A DNA stretch of 45,505 bases from Candidatus Kuenenia stuttgartensis. GTDB taxonomy: Bacteria; Planctomycetota; UBA11346. The position numbers and the translations under genes were made by a program. Where the stretch lies: the NCBI GenBank assembly GCA_945876185.1, contig CAMCMZ010000028.1, positions 1 through 45,505 on the forward strand, given 5' to 3'. Of this stretch, positions 1 through 8,158 are shown piece by piece (the first letter of the stretch is position 1; every line of letters begins with the position of its first letter). The notes under the pieces were generated by a model, which saw nothing but the letters and a program-made list of their open reading frames with translations, made no database searches and was not told where the DNA came from.

Positions 1-1141
1 GTGTCTGCGGCAGCGCCTTGCCGTGCCAGGCGGGGCGCGACTTCGGCGTTTCTGGCTGCGGATCGTAATATCCGCTCGCCGCCGGGCTGCTGAGCGCCGG
101 TCCCTTGCCGGCATAGGCGGAGACGAGGTTCGCCGCCTTGCCTTCCTGATGCGAGGTCCACAGGCCGGGCAGGGTCGGGGCGGGAGAGATCAGCGCCGCC
201 GCTGGCGGCAGCGTCGGGGTGCTGGGCACCGAGGGCAATTCCGGCGTCGGTTCCGCCGCGAGCAGGCTCATCGACGTCGGTGGTTTGACCGTGGACGCCG
301 AGGCCACGGATACCGGCTTTGCCGGGGGCGGCACGGGGTCGGCGGCCAGCTTAGCCCGCAGGTCCACGATCGCGCTCGCGTCGGGATGGTCGCCCGCCAG
401 CAGGGCGCGGCCGTCGCTCGTCCAGGTCAGTACGGCGAGCTGATCATTGCCGGGCACCTCGATCAGGCGCAGTTCACCGGTCGCATCAAGGACGCTGCGC
501 GCAGCGAGGGTGCCGTCGGGCCGGCGCAGTTCCCAGCGGCGCAGGCCTTCGCCGGCGCTGGCGTTGCTGACGGGCCATGCGGCTGGCCCGCCGTTATTCT
601 GGGTCGTGAGCGTTCCATCAGCGGCGCGGCGGATCCACGGTCCGACGCGGACACCGGCGATGATTGCGCCAGCTTCACTGCTGCGGCCGTCGTCCCGGTA
701 CGAGGCCCACGGACCCGACCAGACGCCACGGTCGTACCAGCCCGTCGCGCGTAGCCGGCCCTGGGTATCCCACGCCAGCCACAGGCCGTGCTGGCGGTCG
801 TCGCGGTAGACGCCGCGCGCGGCCTGGCCCTTGCCAGCGGGATGGCGGAAATCCCACAATCCTTGCTTGAGTCCAGCGTGGTAGCTGCCGAGGGCCGAGA
901 ACGAACCATCCGGATGGCGGTAGATCCACGAACCTTCCTGCAGGTCGTTAAGCCAATCGCCCTCGGCGGCCGGGGTGCCACCGGTGTGGAAGTAGCGCCA
1001 CCGCCCGGACTGGTCACCCCAAGAGGTCGAACCGGATCGCTTGGGCGATCCATCGGCCCAGGTCTCGCGGACCAGCGAGGAGCAGCCGGAGCTGCCCAGG
1101 AGGGAGAGGACGATGGTGCCAGTGATGAGGGGACGGAGCAT
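1..1141 (-). CDS. MORN-repeat (YwqK-like) lipoprotein, C-terminus beyond window
   Basis: The frame starts at ATG 1141 and stays open to position 1, so at least 380 residues are present and the C-terminus lies outside the window. The N-terminus is a hydrophobic segment ending in LGSSGC, a plausible lipobox, so a cell-envelope lipoprotein is likely. Residues about 25-150 are repeated short units with the pattern W-x-Y-x-x-x-G/D-x-x-x-G-x-W, for example 'GRWRYFHTGG', 'GSWIYRHPDG' and 'GLWDFRHPAG'. This is the MORN-variant pattern of YwqK-type proteins. The segment from about residue 230 is rich in Pro, Ala and Thr and looks like a linker. The gene lies downstream of the exbB-exbD operon on the same strand but is separated from it by a terminator hairpin. 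The biological role is unknown; MORN-variant proteins often act as binding scaffolds. Confidence 0.75.
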   Translation of the reverse strand, partial: MLRPLITGTIVLSLLGSSGCSSLVRETWADGSPKRSGSTSWGDQSGRWRYFHTGGTPAAEGDWLNDLQEGSWIYRHPDGSFSALGSYHAGLKQGLWDFRHPAGKGQAARGVYRDDRQHGLWLAWDTQGRLRATGWYDRGVWSGPWASYRDDGRSSEAGAIIAGVRVGPWIRRAADGTLTTQNNGGPAAWPVSNASAGEGLRRWELRRPDGTLAARSVLDATGELRLIEVPGNDQLAVLTWTSDGRALLAGDHPDASAIVDLRAKLAADPVPPPAKPVSVASASTVKPPTSMSLLAAEPTPELPSVPSTPTLPPAAALISPAPTLPGLWTSHQEGKAANLVSAYAGKGPALSSPAASGYYDPQPETPKSRPAWHGKALPQT

Positions 1142-1220
1142 GCGCCAGGGTTACTGCCTGGTCTTTGGCGGGGAAAGCGCGAAGGAGCCAACCTTGGAAC
1201 ACCCGGCCGGGCCGGATGCG

Positions 1221-1248
1221 AAAACACCCCAGCCAGATGGCCGGGGTG
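1221..1248 (-). terminator. Rho-independent terminator after the exbD pair
   Basis: Ten-base arms at 1225-1234 and 1239-1248 (CACCCCAGCC / GGCCGGGGTG) pair with one mismatch around a 4-base loop. On the minus strand the stem is followed by TTTT. It sits just past the stop of the second exbD (1277) and separates that operon from the MORN lipoprotein gene. Confidence 0.6.
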
Positions 1249-1276
1249 ATCCGTGGGTCATTAGAAACTCTGGGAT

Positions 1277-1987
1277 TCATTTCATTTCAATAATCTCAAG
1301 CAGTTCGTTGCCGAGTTCGCGCGTGCTGTAGTTGCGGATGCGCGGGGGCGCGAAGGTGACGCCACGGGCGTTGTTGAGGGCGAGCGGATCTGCGTAGATG
1401 TTCATGCCCTTCATGGTCGAATCCTTGCCCCCTTCATAGGCGCGCACCGCGTCGTAGGCCATCATTGCGTAGCGCCAAGACATGCCGGAGAAGCAGTGGA
1501 TCTCGACCTCGCGCTGATCCTTGCGGGCGGCCTTGCCAGGTTCCTCATTTCCCTTGAGCGCCTCGCCGATGTAGTCGTGCACGATCTTCAGGGCAGCTTC
1601 GAGTTGCGGCCCGGATTTCCGGTCGAACATCGCATTGCTGATCTCCATGGGTTTGCCACCGCCGATGACGAGCGCAGCTGACGGAATAATCGGATGATCT
1701 GGTGTCACCAACGCGGCGTATTGGGCCTGATAATCACGTGGTTGTTGCCCTTTTTCAAAGCCCCAGGGATAGATACGGATTCGCACCACCTGCGGCGGCT
1801 CGACCTTTTCCTTGGGGGTCGACTTGGCCTGACCTTTGTCGGTGGGAAGCAGACTGGCGATCGCCTTCTCTTCGGTCGTGAACTTGGTGGTGAGAATAAA
1901 GAAGAGTAGCAACAGCATGATGCAGTCGATCATCGGAACGAGATCGAGCCGGCCCTCTTCGAGATAGGCATCTGGGTCGGAAGCCAT
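1277..1987 (-). CDS. exbD: ExbD/TolR-family biopolymer transport protein (second copy)
   Basis: This is a 236-residue ExbD/TolR-type protein, the stator partner of ExbB in proton-driven energy transduction across the inner membrane. A short cytoplasmic N-terminus leads into one membrane span (about residues 15-36, 'LVPMIDCIMLLLLFFIL'). The span carries the family's essential aspartate (D21) in the motif VPMID. The remaining roughly 200 residues should be periplasmic; this is longer than the usual 140-residue ExbD and includes an extra lysine/proline-rich stretch. The ATG at 1987 has GGAG about 12 bases upstream. It follows exbD copy 1 by 83 bases and is last in the exbB-exbD-exbD operon. The partner TonB/TolA-like protein and its cargo cannot be told from the sequence. 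Confidence 0.88.
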   Translation of the reverse strand: MASDPDAYLEEGRLDLVPMIDCIMLLLLFFILTTKFTTEEKAIASLLPTDKGQAKSTPKEKVEPPQVVRIRIYPWGFEKGQQPRDYQAQYAALVTPDHPIIPSAALVIGGGKPMEISNAMFDRKSGPQLEAALKIVHDYIGEALKGNEEPGKAARKDQREVEIHCFSGMSWRYAMMAYDAVRAYEGGKDSTMKGMNIYADPLALNNARGVTFAPPRIRNYSTRELGNELLEIIEMK

Positions 1988-2070
1988 GGCATGTTCTCCA
2001 GGAGGTTACTGCGGACGTGGGACGTGCGGAGGATTCAGGACTTGGCGAGGGCTTGCGCCGGCTTGGTCGC

Positions 2071-2724
2071 TCACGACTTGTCGGTTGGCAGCCGGGTGGT
2101 GAAACGCAGGTTAACGAACGGCCGCGTCGGCGGCTTGGGCTGCATGGCGCCGGCTTCACCGTTCGGTTTGGGATCGATGGTGTCAGTCAGGATCTGCTGG
2201 ATCTCTTGCACCACCCGGTATTCGGTGTCTGCGTCGGCGCGGATCTCGATCACCGCTTTGGGCAGCATCATCGGGGTTCCGTCGGGCAGCTTGGTGTCCT
2301 TGGGATCTTTATATTTTTCGGCGCGATCGAATACGAGGTCAAGGCGTTCGCGCAGCTTGCGGTAGCCTTCGTACTGCGAATCCCCACTCACCCCTGCGCT
2401 CACCCAGGCGGGTTCATTGTTCCACGAGATCGAATTGCGTGGGATGTTGCCCTTGCCCCGGGCCGAGGCCTGGGTCGAGCCGAAGACGTTTACCACGACG
2501 ATGGTCCAGCCTTCCAGGGTCTTGCTCAACGGCTCTGCGGTCTTGGTCGGCGGCACCGTGACCTGTTCCGGCCGCATATCGGTGCTGATACGACCGCAGA
2601 GCATGAAGAACAGCAGCATGAGGAAGACACAGTCAATCATCGGCACCATGTCGAGGTGGCCGTCCTCTTCCTTGATCTGCAACCCCTTGCGTTTGGGGTG
2701 GCCGATTTTGCGTGGGCCGCTCAT
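2071..2724 (-). CDS. exbD: ExbD/TolR-family biopolymer transport protein (first copy)
   Basis: This 217-residue protein has the ExbD/TolR plan: a basic cytoplasmic N-terminus (residues 1-20), one membrane span (about 24-45, 'MVPMIDCVFLMLLFFML') with the conserved proton-pathway aspartate D31, then a periplasmic domain. GAGGAG lies 7 bases before ATG 2724, which supports this start. It is 52 bases downstream of exbB and 83 bases upstream of a second, diverged exbD. One ExbB with two different ExbD proteins is a common arrangement for TolQR/ExbBD-like systems and allows a mixed ExbD pair within the ExbB pentamer. The two copies share the transmembrane motif but little of the periplasmic part, so they are not a recent duplication. 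Confidence 0.88.
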   Translation of the reverse strand: MSGPRKIGHPKRKGLQIKEEDGHLDMVPMIDCVFLMLLFFMLCGRISTDMRPEQVTVPPTKTAEPLSKTLEGWTIVVVNVFGSTQASARGKGNIPRNSISWNNEPAWVSAGVSGDSQYEGYRKLRERLDLVFDRAEKYKDPKDTKLPDGTPMMLPKAVIEIRADADTEYRVVQEIQQILTDTIDPKPNGEAGAMQPKPPTRPFVNLRFTTRLPTDKS

Positions 2725-2776
2725 GGGGTGCTCCTCGGATCGGGTCGGGGTACCAGGGTTGGAACTAGCAGCAGGA

Positions 2777-3502
2777 TCACTTGTTGGTGCGGAAGTAGTC
2801 GAGGATCTCGCTCGCGATGATGCCGGCGTCGACCGAGGCCTGGTTCACGCGGTTGCGCAGGAAGAAGAAGAACATCAGGGCGCCGATGGCGACAATCAGG
2901 CCGGTGGCGGTACAGACGAGGGCTTCACCGATGCTCTCGGCCAGGGCGTTGGCGTCGGATCCGGCCTTCGACATGGCGAGGAACGATCCGATGATACCGG
3001 TCACCGTGCCGAGCAGGCCGAGCAGCGTGCCGATCGAGGCAAAGAGCGACAACCACGACACCTTGTTCATGTATTTGGCGTGCTCCGACATGCCGACCGC
3101 TTCGGCGGTTTCCTTCATGGCATCGTAGCCGAAGTCCTTTTTATCCAGCATTGCGGCGCAGATGTTGCCGAGCATCGAGTTGTCGCCGGCGACCGCGTTG
3201 CGGGCGTTTTCCACCGCCTCGTCAGTGGCGCCTTCGGCGAAGGTGTTGTGGAGTTCATCCGCGAGGCCGTCGGGGATGAGGATGTCGCGCTTGATCGTGA
3301 AGGTGAACTGCAGGCAGAGCGAATAGCTCACGACCGACAGGATGATCAGGACAAGTTCGACCGGGCCGCCAGCCTTGATCAGGTCGAACAGCGACTTGCC
3401 ACCTTCTTTGTGGGCACCCGCTTCGGCAGCGCCGAGGGCGGCAAGGGATCCGATCGCGAAGAGGGCGAGGATCGGGAAGAGATGGCGGTAGGCACGGGGC
3501 AT
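2777..3502 (-). CDS. exbB: MotA/TolQ/ExbB proton channel family protein
   Basis: This 241-residue ExbB/TolQ-type protein forms the proton channel that drives TonB/Tol-type energy transfer. The start at ATG 3502 is chosen because AAGGAG lies 8 bases upstream and it gives a clean N-terminal signal-like segment (residues 7-28); the open frame continues further upstream without a better start. Three further membrane segments follow: one near residues 40-62 ('VELVLIILSVVSYSLCLQF'), one in 'LFASIGTLLGLLGTVTGIIGSFLAM', which carries the conserved G-LGTV-G-I motif, and one in 'LVCTATGLIVAIGALMFFFFL'. The cleavable-looking N-terminal segment is typical of ExbB proteins of the longer type. It is the first gene of the operon that continues with two exbD genes. 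Confidence 0.9.
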   Translation of the reverse strand: MPRAYRHLFPILALFAIGSLAALGAAEAGAHKEGGKSLFDLIKAGGPVELVLIILSVVSYSLCLQFTFTIKRDILIPDGLADELHNTFAEGATDEAVENARNAVAGDNSMLGNICAAMLDKKDFGYDAMKETAEAVGMSEHAKYMNKVSWLSLFASIGTLLGLLGTVTGIIGSFLAMSKAGSDANALAESIGEALVCTATGLIVAIGALMFFFFLRNRVNQASVDAGIIASEILDYFRTNK

Positions 3503-3833
3503 TGACGACTCCTTGCGGTGCTGGCAGGGCGTGACAGCGAAGGGTGGGACGCGCAAGCGGGGCGCGGTGGGGGCGGACGGGCGGGGCGGGTGGGAAAGAC
3601 GGGCAACCAAGAGCGGCTGCGCGGGCGAAGCATGGTGGGATTCAGGCTGGCCGACAAGGAAGGCAGGGGCGGCGGATTCGCCTGTGTGCCACAAGTGTCG
3701 GAATCCCCGACAGGGTGGGTTGAGTGCGGGCTGGACTCCACCCGGACCAACGCGGGGCATTCACCGGGGTTCACCTGCTTCCTGCCATGGTTCATCGCAG
3801 GATCTGGCGGTGGGTGACTCGCGCTCAGCCACC
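3503..3833. other. 331-bp intergenic region upstream of exbB
   Basis: No credible gene is seen here. The stretch holds the exbB ribosome-binding site next to 3502 and a weak minus-strand promoter candidate at 3629-3657. The rest is G-rich without clear hairpins. It also contains the 3' flank of lysS. Confidence 0.5.
3629..3657 (-). promoter_or_regulatory. Candidate promoter for the exbB-exbD operon
   Basis: On the minus strand TTGTCG (3657-3652) and CATGCT (3634-3629) are separated by exactly 17 bases and lie about 130 bases before the exbB start. The -10 element matches only three of six consensus positions, so this is tentative. Confidence 0.3.
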
Positions 3834-5501
3834 TCAGGTGGCCGGGGCTTCGCGTTCCGGCCGCACTTCCCGTTCCGGGCGCACTTCCCGTTCCGGGCGC
3901 ATAGTAGGGAAGAGGATCACGTCGCGGATGTTGGTCATGCCGGTGAAGAGCATCACCAGGCGGTCGATGCCAATGCCCTGGCCGCCGCACGCCGGCAGGC
4001 CGTGGTCGAGCGCGGTGCAATAATCCTGATCGATCATCCCGTCGACGACGCCGGATTCGGCGTCCTTGGCGGCGGCGGCCTCGGCCGACTGGGCCGCGAA
4101 GCGGCTGCGCTGCAAATCCGGATCGTTGAGTTCGGTGTAAGCATTGCCGAGTTCCATCCGCGCCAGGAACACCTCGAAACGCAGGGTCTTGGCGGGATCG
4201 TCGGGGTGCGCCTTGCACAGCGGCGTCAGCCACGAGGGCTGGTCCGTGATGAAGGTCGGCTGGATCAGGTGCGGTTCGACCACCGCTTCCCAGACCTCAT
4301 TCGCGAGCCGGTCGTAGGTGGCGAAATCAGCCGGATTGAGGCCGAGCGCGCGCGCCTTCGTCGTGACCGCCTCGCGGTCAGCGTAGTCAAGTCCGCCCAA
4401 CTCGAGCAGCGCCTGGTGGTAACTGAGCCGCCGCCAGGGCTGGCCGAGGTCGATGGTGAATTCGCCCCAGCGCAGGATGCGGCTGCCGAGGACGCGATCG
4501 GCGATGGTGCGCAGCAGAGTTTCAGTCAAGTCCATCATCGCGTGGTGGTCGGCATAAGCCTGGTACCACTCGATCATGGTGAATTCCGGGTTGTGCCGCA
4601 GCGAGATGCCTTCGTTGCGGAAGTTCCGGTTGATCTCGAAGACGCGCTCCAGGCCGCCGACCAGCAGGCGCTTGAGGTACAATTCCGGCGCGATGCGCAG
4701 GTACAGATCCAGGTCGAGCGCATTGTGATGGGTGATGAACGGCCGCGCCGAAGCGCCGCCCGGAATCGGCTGCATCATCGGCGTCTCGACTTCCAGGAAG
4801 TCGCGCTCGGTGAAGAAGCGCCGCACCTCGGCGACGATGCGCGAGCGGGTGACGAACACCGCCAGCGACTGGTCCGACATCATCAGATCCAGGTAGCGCT
4901 GCCGCGCGCGGATCTCAGGCGCCAGGGTGCCGGCATCGGCCCCGGCCTGGTGCGGTGGCGGCAGCATCGCCTTGCCGAGGATGGTCAATCCATCGACGAA
5001 CACCGACGGCTCGCCGGTGCGGGTGCAGCCGACCACCCCGGTGACTCCGACCCAGTCCGCAAGGTCAAGCTGCTCCAACACGGCCCAACCGGCCTGGCCG
5101 AGCGCCTTGACCTCGCAGAAAAGCTGGATTCCACGCTGCTTCTTGGCGTCCGGCGCGTCCAGATCGGCGACGCCGTTGCGGCGCTGGTTGAGCAGCACGT
5201 CGGCGCGCGAGCGGTCATACAACGTGGCGAAAACCAGTTTGCCGGCCTTGCGCAGATTGCCGATGCGCCCGGCGACCGCGACGCGTTCGCCGCGCGCTTG
5301 ATCTGAACCCTTGGCCGCATCGAACGGCGGGCAGAGGGCGCGCGCCTGGGCGACCGTGTGGGTGGTCGCGAAGGTGCGGCCGAACGGATCGACCCCGGCC
5401 TCGCGCAGGCGGGCCGCCTTGGCGGCGCGGGCGGCGCGGTACTGGTCGTCGGACGGTGGTTGGGCGGGCGACGACGGACTTGACGGCGACGGCGTGGACA
5501 T
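3834..5501 (-). CDS. lysS: Lysyl-tRNA synthetase, class II
   Basis: This cytoplasmic enzyme charges tRNA-Lys. The 555-residue protein has the N-terminal OB-fold anticodon-binding domain ('VAVAGRIGNLRKAGKLVFATLYD') followed by the class II catalytic core. Motif 1 is around 'FFTERDFLEVETPMM', motif 2 is 'RNFRNEGISLRHNPEFTMIE', and motif 3 is 'GIGIDRLVMLFTGM', with the expected ATP-binding arginines. Class II LysRS is usually about 490-510 residues. Here an N-terminal Ser/Pro-rich extension of about 25 residues and a C-terminal tail of hexapeptide repeats are added. The family's conserved end 'NIRDVILFPTMRPE' runs directly into the repeat. ATG 5501 is kept as the start, but no strong ribosome-binding site is visible. 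Confidence 0.96.
   Translation of the reverse strand: MSTPSPSSPSSPAQPPSDDQYRAARAAKAARLREAGVDPFGRTFATTHTVAQARALCPPFDAAKGSDQARGERVAVAGRIGNLRKAGKLVFATLYDRSRADVLLNQRRNGVADLDAPDAKKQRGIQLFCEVKALGQAGWAVLEQLDLADWVGVTGVVGCTRTGEPSVFVDGLTILGKAMLPPPHQAGADAGTLAPEIRARQRYLDLMMSDQSLAVFVTRSRIVAEVRRFFTERDFLEVETPMMQPIPGGASARPFITHHNALDLDLYLRIAPELYLKRLLVGGLERVFEINRNFRNEGISLRHNPEFTMIEWYQAYADHHAMMDLTETLLRTIADRVLGSRILRWGEFTIDLGQPWRRLSYHQALLELGGLDYADREAVTTKARALGLNPADFATYDRLANEVWEAVVEPHLIQPTFITDQPSWLTPLCKAHPDDPAKTLRFEVFLARMELGNAYTELNDPDLQRSRFAAQSAEAAAAKDAESGVVDGMIDQDYCTALDHGLPACGGQGIGIDRLVMLFTGMTNIRDVILFPTMRPEREVRPEREVRPEREAPAT
3853..3902 (-). repeat. 18-bp tandem repeat at the 3' end of lysS
   Basis: Nearly three head-to-tail copies of an 18-base unit (3853-3870, 3871-3888, 3889-3902) encode the repeated residues RPEREV at the LysRS C-terminus. 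The unit arises from the conserved family ending 'MRPE', which suggests slippage expansion. Confidence 0.85.
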
Positions 5502-5682
5502 CGATTTCTCGCTTGCAGGGGGGCTTGCGGGGGTGCGGCACGCTACCAGACCAGCGGAAAATGTCTTGGAGCCTCACCCGCTGGAATCCGCCGGAACCCG
5601 CTGGCGCAGCCAAACCCAGGCTTCCTCCCGTTTCTGACCGCATTTATCCCACAATCCGCCCCAATCCCTCCGATGCCACGTC

Positions 5683-5711
5683 TTGACGCTGCCCCCGCCC
5701 ACCGCTAGCGT
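5683..5711 (+). promoter_or_regulatory. Promoter of tRNA-Phe
   Basis: TTGACG (5683-5688) and TAGCGT (5706-5711) are separated by 17 bases and lie 43 bases before the tRNA. The -35 box matches five of six consensus positions. The 5502-5682 stretch before it shows nothing else recognisable. Confidence 0.55.
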
Positions 5712-5754
5712 GCCGCCCTTCGCTGCGCCGGGCAAAAACCGGCCTGGCGGTGCT

Positions 5755-5830
5755 GGCCTCGTAGCTCAGCTGGTAGAGCGGTGGATTGAAAATCCATGTG
5801 TCGCTGGTTCGATTCCGGCCGAGGCCACCA
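5755..5830 (+). tRNA. tRNA-Phe (GAA)
   Basis: This is a 76-base cloverleaf with the 3' CCA encoded. The acceptor arm is GGCCTCG/CGAGGCC, the D arm GCTC/GAGC, the anticodon arm GTGGA/TCCAT with loop TTGAAAA (anticodon GAA at 5788-5790), and the T arm GCTGG/CCGGC with loop TTCGATT. All stems pair. It is a single tRNA gene with its own promoter and terminator, lying between lysS and the phosphofructokinase gene, both on the opposite strand. Confidence 0.97.
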
Positions 5831-5868
5831 ACGAAAAACCCCAGCTTTGCGCTGGGGTTTTTCGTTGG
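5828..5868. terminator. Perfect 18-bp bidirectional terminator hairpin
   Basis: Arms 5828-5845 and 5851-5868 are perfectly complementary over 18 bases around a 5-base loop (TTTGC). Each arm carries an A5 or T5 run, so it can terminate both tRNA-Phe (plus) and the phosphofructokinase gene (minus, stop at 5890). The left arm includes the tRNA's terminal CCA. Confidence 0.9.
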
Positions 5869-5889
5869 CAGTCGAATCGACCGGGTCGG

Positions 5890-7134
<1,245 letters not shown>

Positions 7135-7167
7135 GGCGGGTATCCTTGGGGTGGCGGAAGCTAGAAC

Positions 7168-7271
7168 AAAAAATCGCAATTGCACCCCATCTGCGGCGTT
7201 GGTCGTCGGTCATTTGGCGCTGCCAAACTTCCTCCTCCCGCCTTGCATATGGGGCACACTTGCGATTTTTT
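7168..7271. repeat. Palindromic repeat element, copy A
   Basis: This is a 104-bp element bounded by 23-base inverted ends (7168-7190 and 7249-7271, three mismatches, some of which could be G-U in RNA). The interior has a TTTGGC-GCT-GCCAAA hairpin (7213-7227). Two interior blocks are shared with the element at 22695-22898 in inverted orientation: 7217-7246 (30 bases, two mismatches) and 7182-7209 (28 bases, one mismatch). It lies between the hemC stop (7289) and the phosphofructokinase start (7134). It has no coding capacity. It may be a MITE or REP-like element, or a structured RNA. Confidence 0.75.
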
Positions 7272-7288
7272 GAATTGCAGATTCAAAG

Positions 7289-8158
7289 TCAGATGTTCAA
7301 GCCGGCGAGCAGCCGGACGGCCATTCCGGCCGCCGGCCCGGCCGCGGTGCTGGTGACCAGGCGACCGTCGCGACCAAGGCGCGCGATCCCGCGCCAGCGG
7401 GCGCCATCGCGGGCCACGAAGCATCCCAACGGCAGCGAGCAGCCGCCCGCGAGGCTGGCGAGAACCTCGCGTTCGATCGTGATCGCGGTCCGCGTCGGCT
7501 GATGATCGAGCGCGGTCAGCAGGCGGCGGGTGCGGCGATCGTCGCTGCGGCAATCGATCGCCACGGCGCCCTGGGCAGGCGCGGGCGTGCACACCGTCCA
7601 CGGGCAGAGCGGGGTGGCGCGGGCGCTGCGCAACAGGCCGAGCCGATGCAGACCGGCCATCGCCATGATCGTCGCCGCGGCGTCGCCCCCAGCGATCTTG
7701 GCGAGACGGGTCTGGACGTTGCCGCGCAGCGCCACGAAGCGCAGGTCGGGCCGGATCGCGTTCGCCTGCACCTGCCGGCGCAAACTGGAAGTCCCGAGCA
7801 CTGCCCCGGGCGCCAGCGCCGCCAGGGACTCGGCCCCGACCAGGACATCACGAGGGTCCGCGCGAACGGGCGTGGCGGCGAGTTCCAGCCCGACCGGCCA
7901 GGTCGTCGGCAGATCCTTGCAGCTATGCACCCCGGCATCGGCCCGACCGCTGAGGATGGCGGCGTGGACCTCCTTGGCGAAGACCCCGATGGTGCCGAGC
8001 GCGTAGAGCGGCGTCTTCAGGTCGACGTCGCCGCCGGTGTCGACCGGCACCAGGCGGACGATCAACCCAGGATGGGCGCGGCGCAACCGGGCCGCGACCC
8101 AGTTCGCCTGCCAAAGAGCGAGACGGCTGCGGCGGGTGGCGAGTCGAATGATGTTCAT
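7289..8158 (-). CDS. hemC: Porphobilinogen deaminase (hydroxymethylbilane synthase)
   Basis: This cytoplasmic enzyme joins four porphobilinogen molecules into hydroxymethylbilane in tetrapyrrole synthesis. The 289-residue protein starts 'MNIIRLATRRSRLALWQA', the family's typical opening. It carries 'VHSCKDLPT' (substrate-binding Lys/Asp), 'GTSSLRRQ' and 'LRGNVQTRL' (arginines binding the acetate and propionate groups), and 'LAGGCSLPLG', in which C240 would carry the dipyrromethane cofactor. Length is slightly below the usual 300-315. ATG 8158 overlaps the stop of the preceding gene in the sequence ATGA, so translation is probably coupled. No other haem genes are nearby. Confidence 0.93.
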   Translation of the reverse strand: MNIIRLATRRSRLALWQANWVAARLRRAHPGLIVRLVPVDTGGDVDLKTPLYALGTIGVFAKEVHAAILSGRADAGVHSCKDLPTTWPVGLELAATPVRADPRDVLVGAESLAALAPGAVLGTSSLRRQVQANAIRPDLRFVALRGNVQTRLAKIAGGDAAATIMAMAGLHRLGLLRSARATPLCPWTVCTPAPAQGAVAIDCRSDDRRTRRLLTALDHQPTRTAITIEREVLASLAGGCSLPLGCFVARDGARWRGIARLGRDGRLVTSTAAGPAAGMAVRLLAGLNI

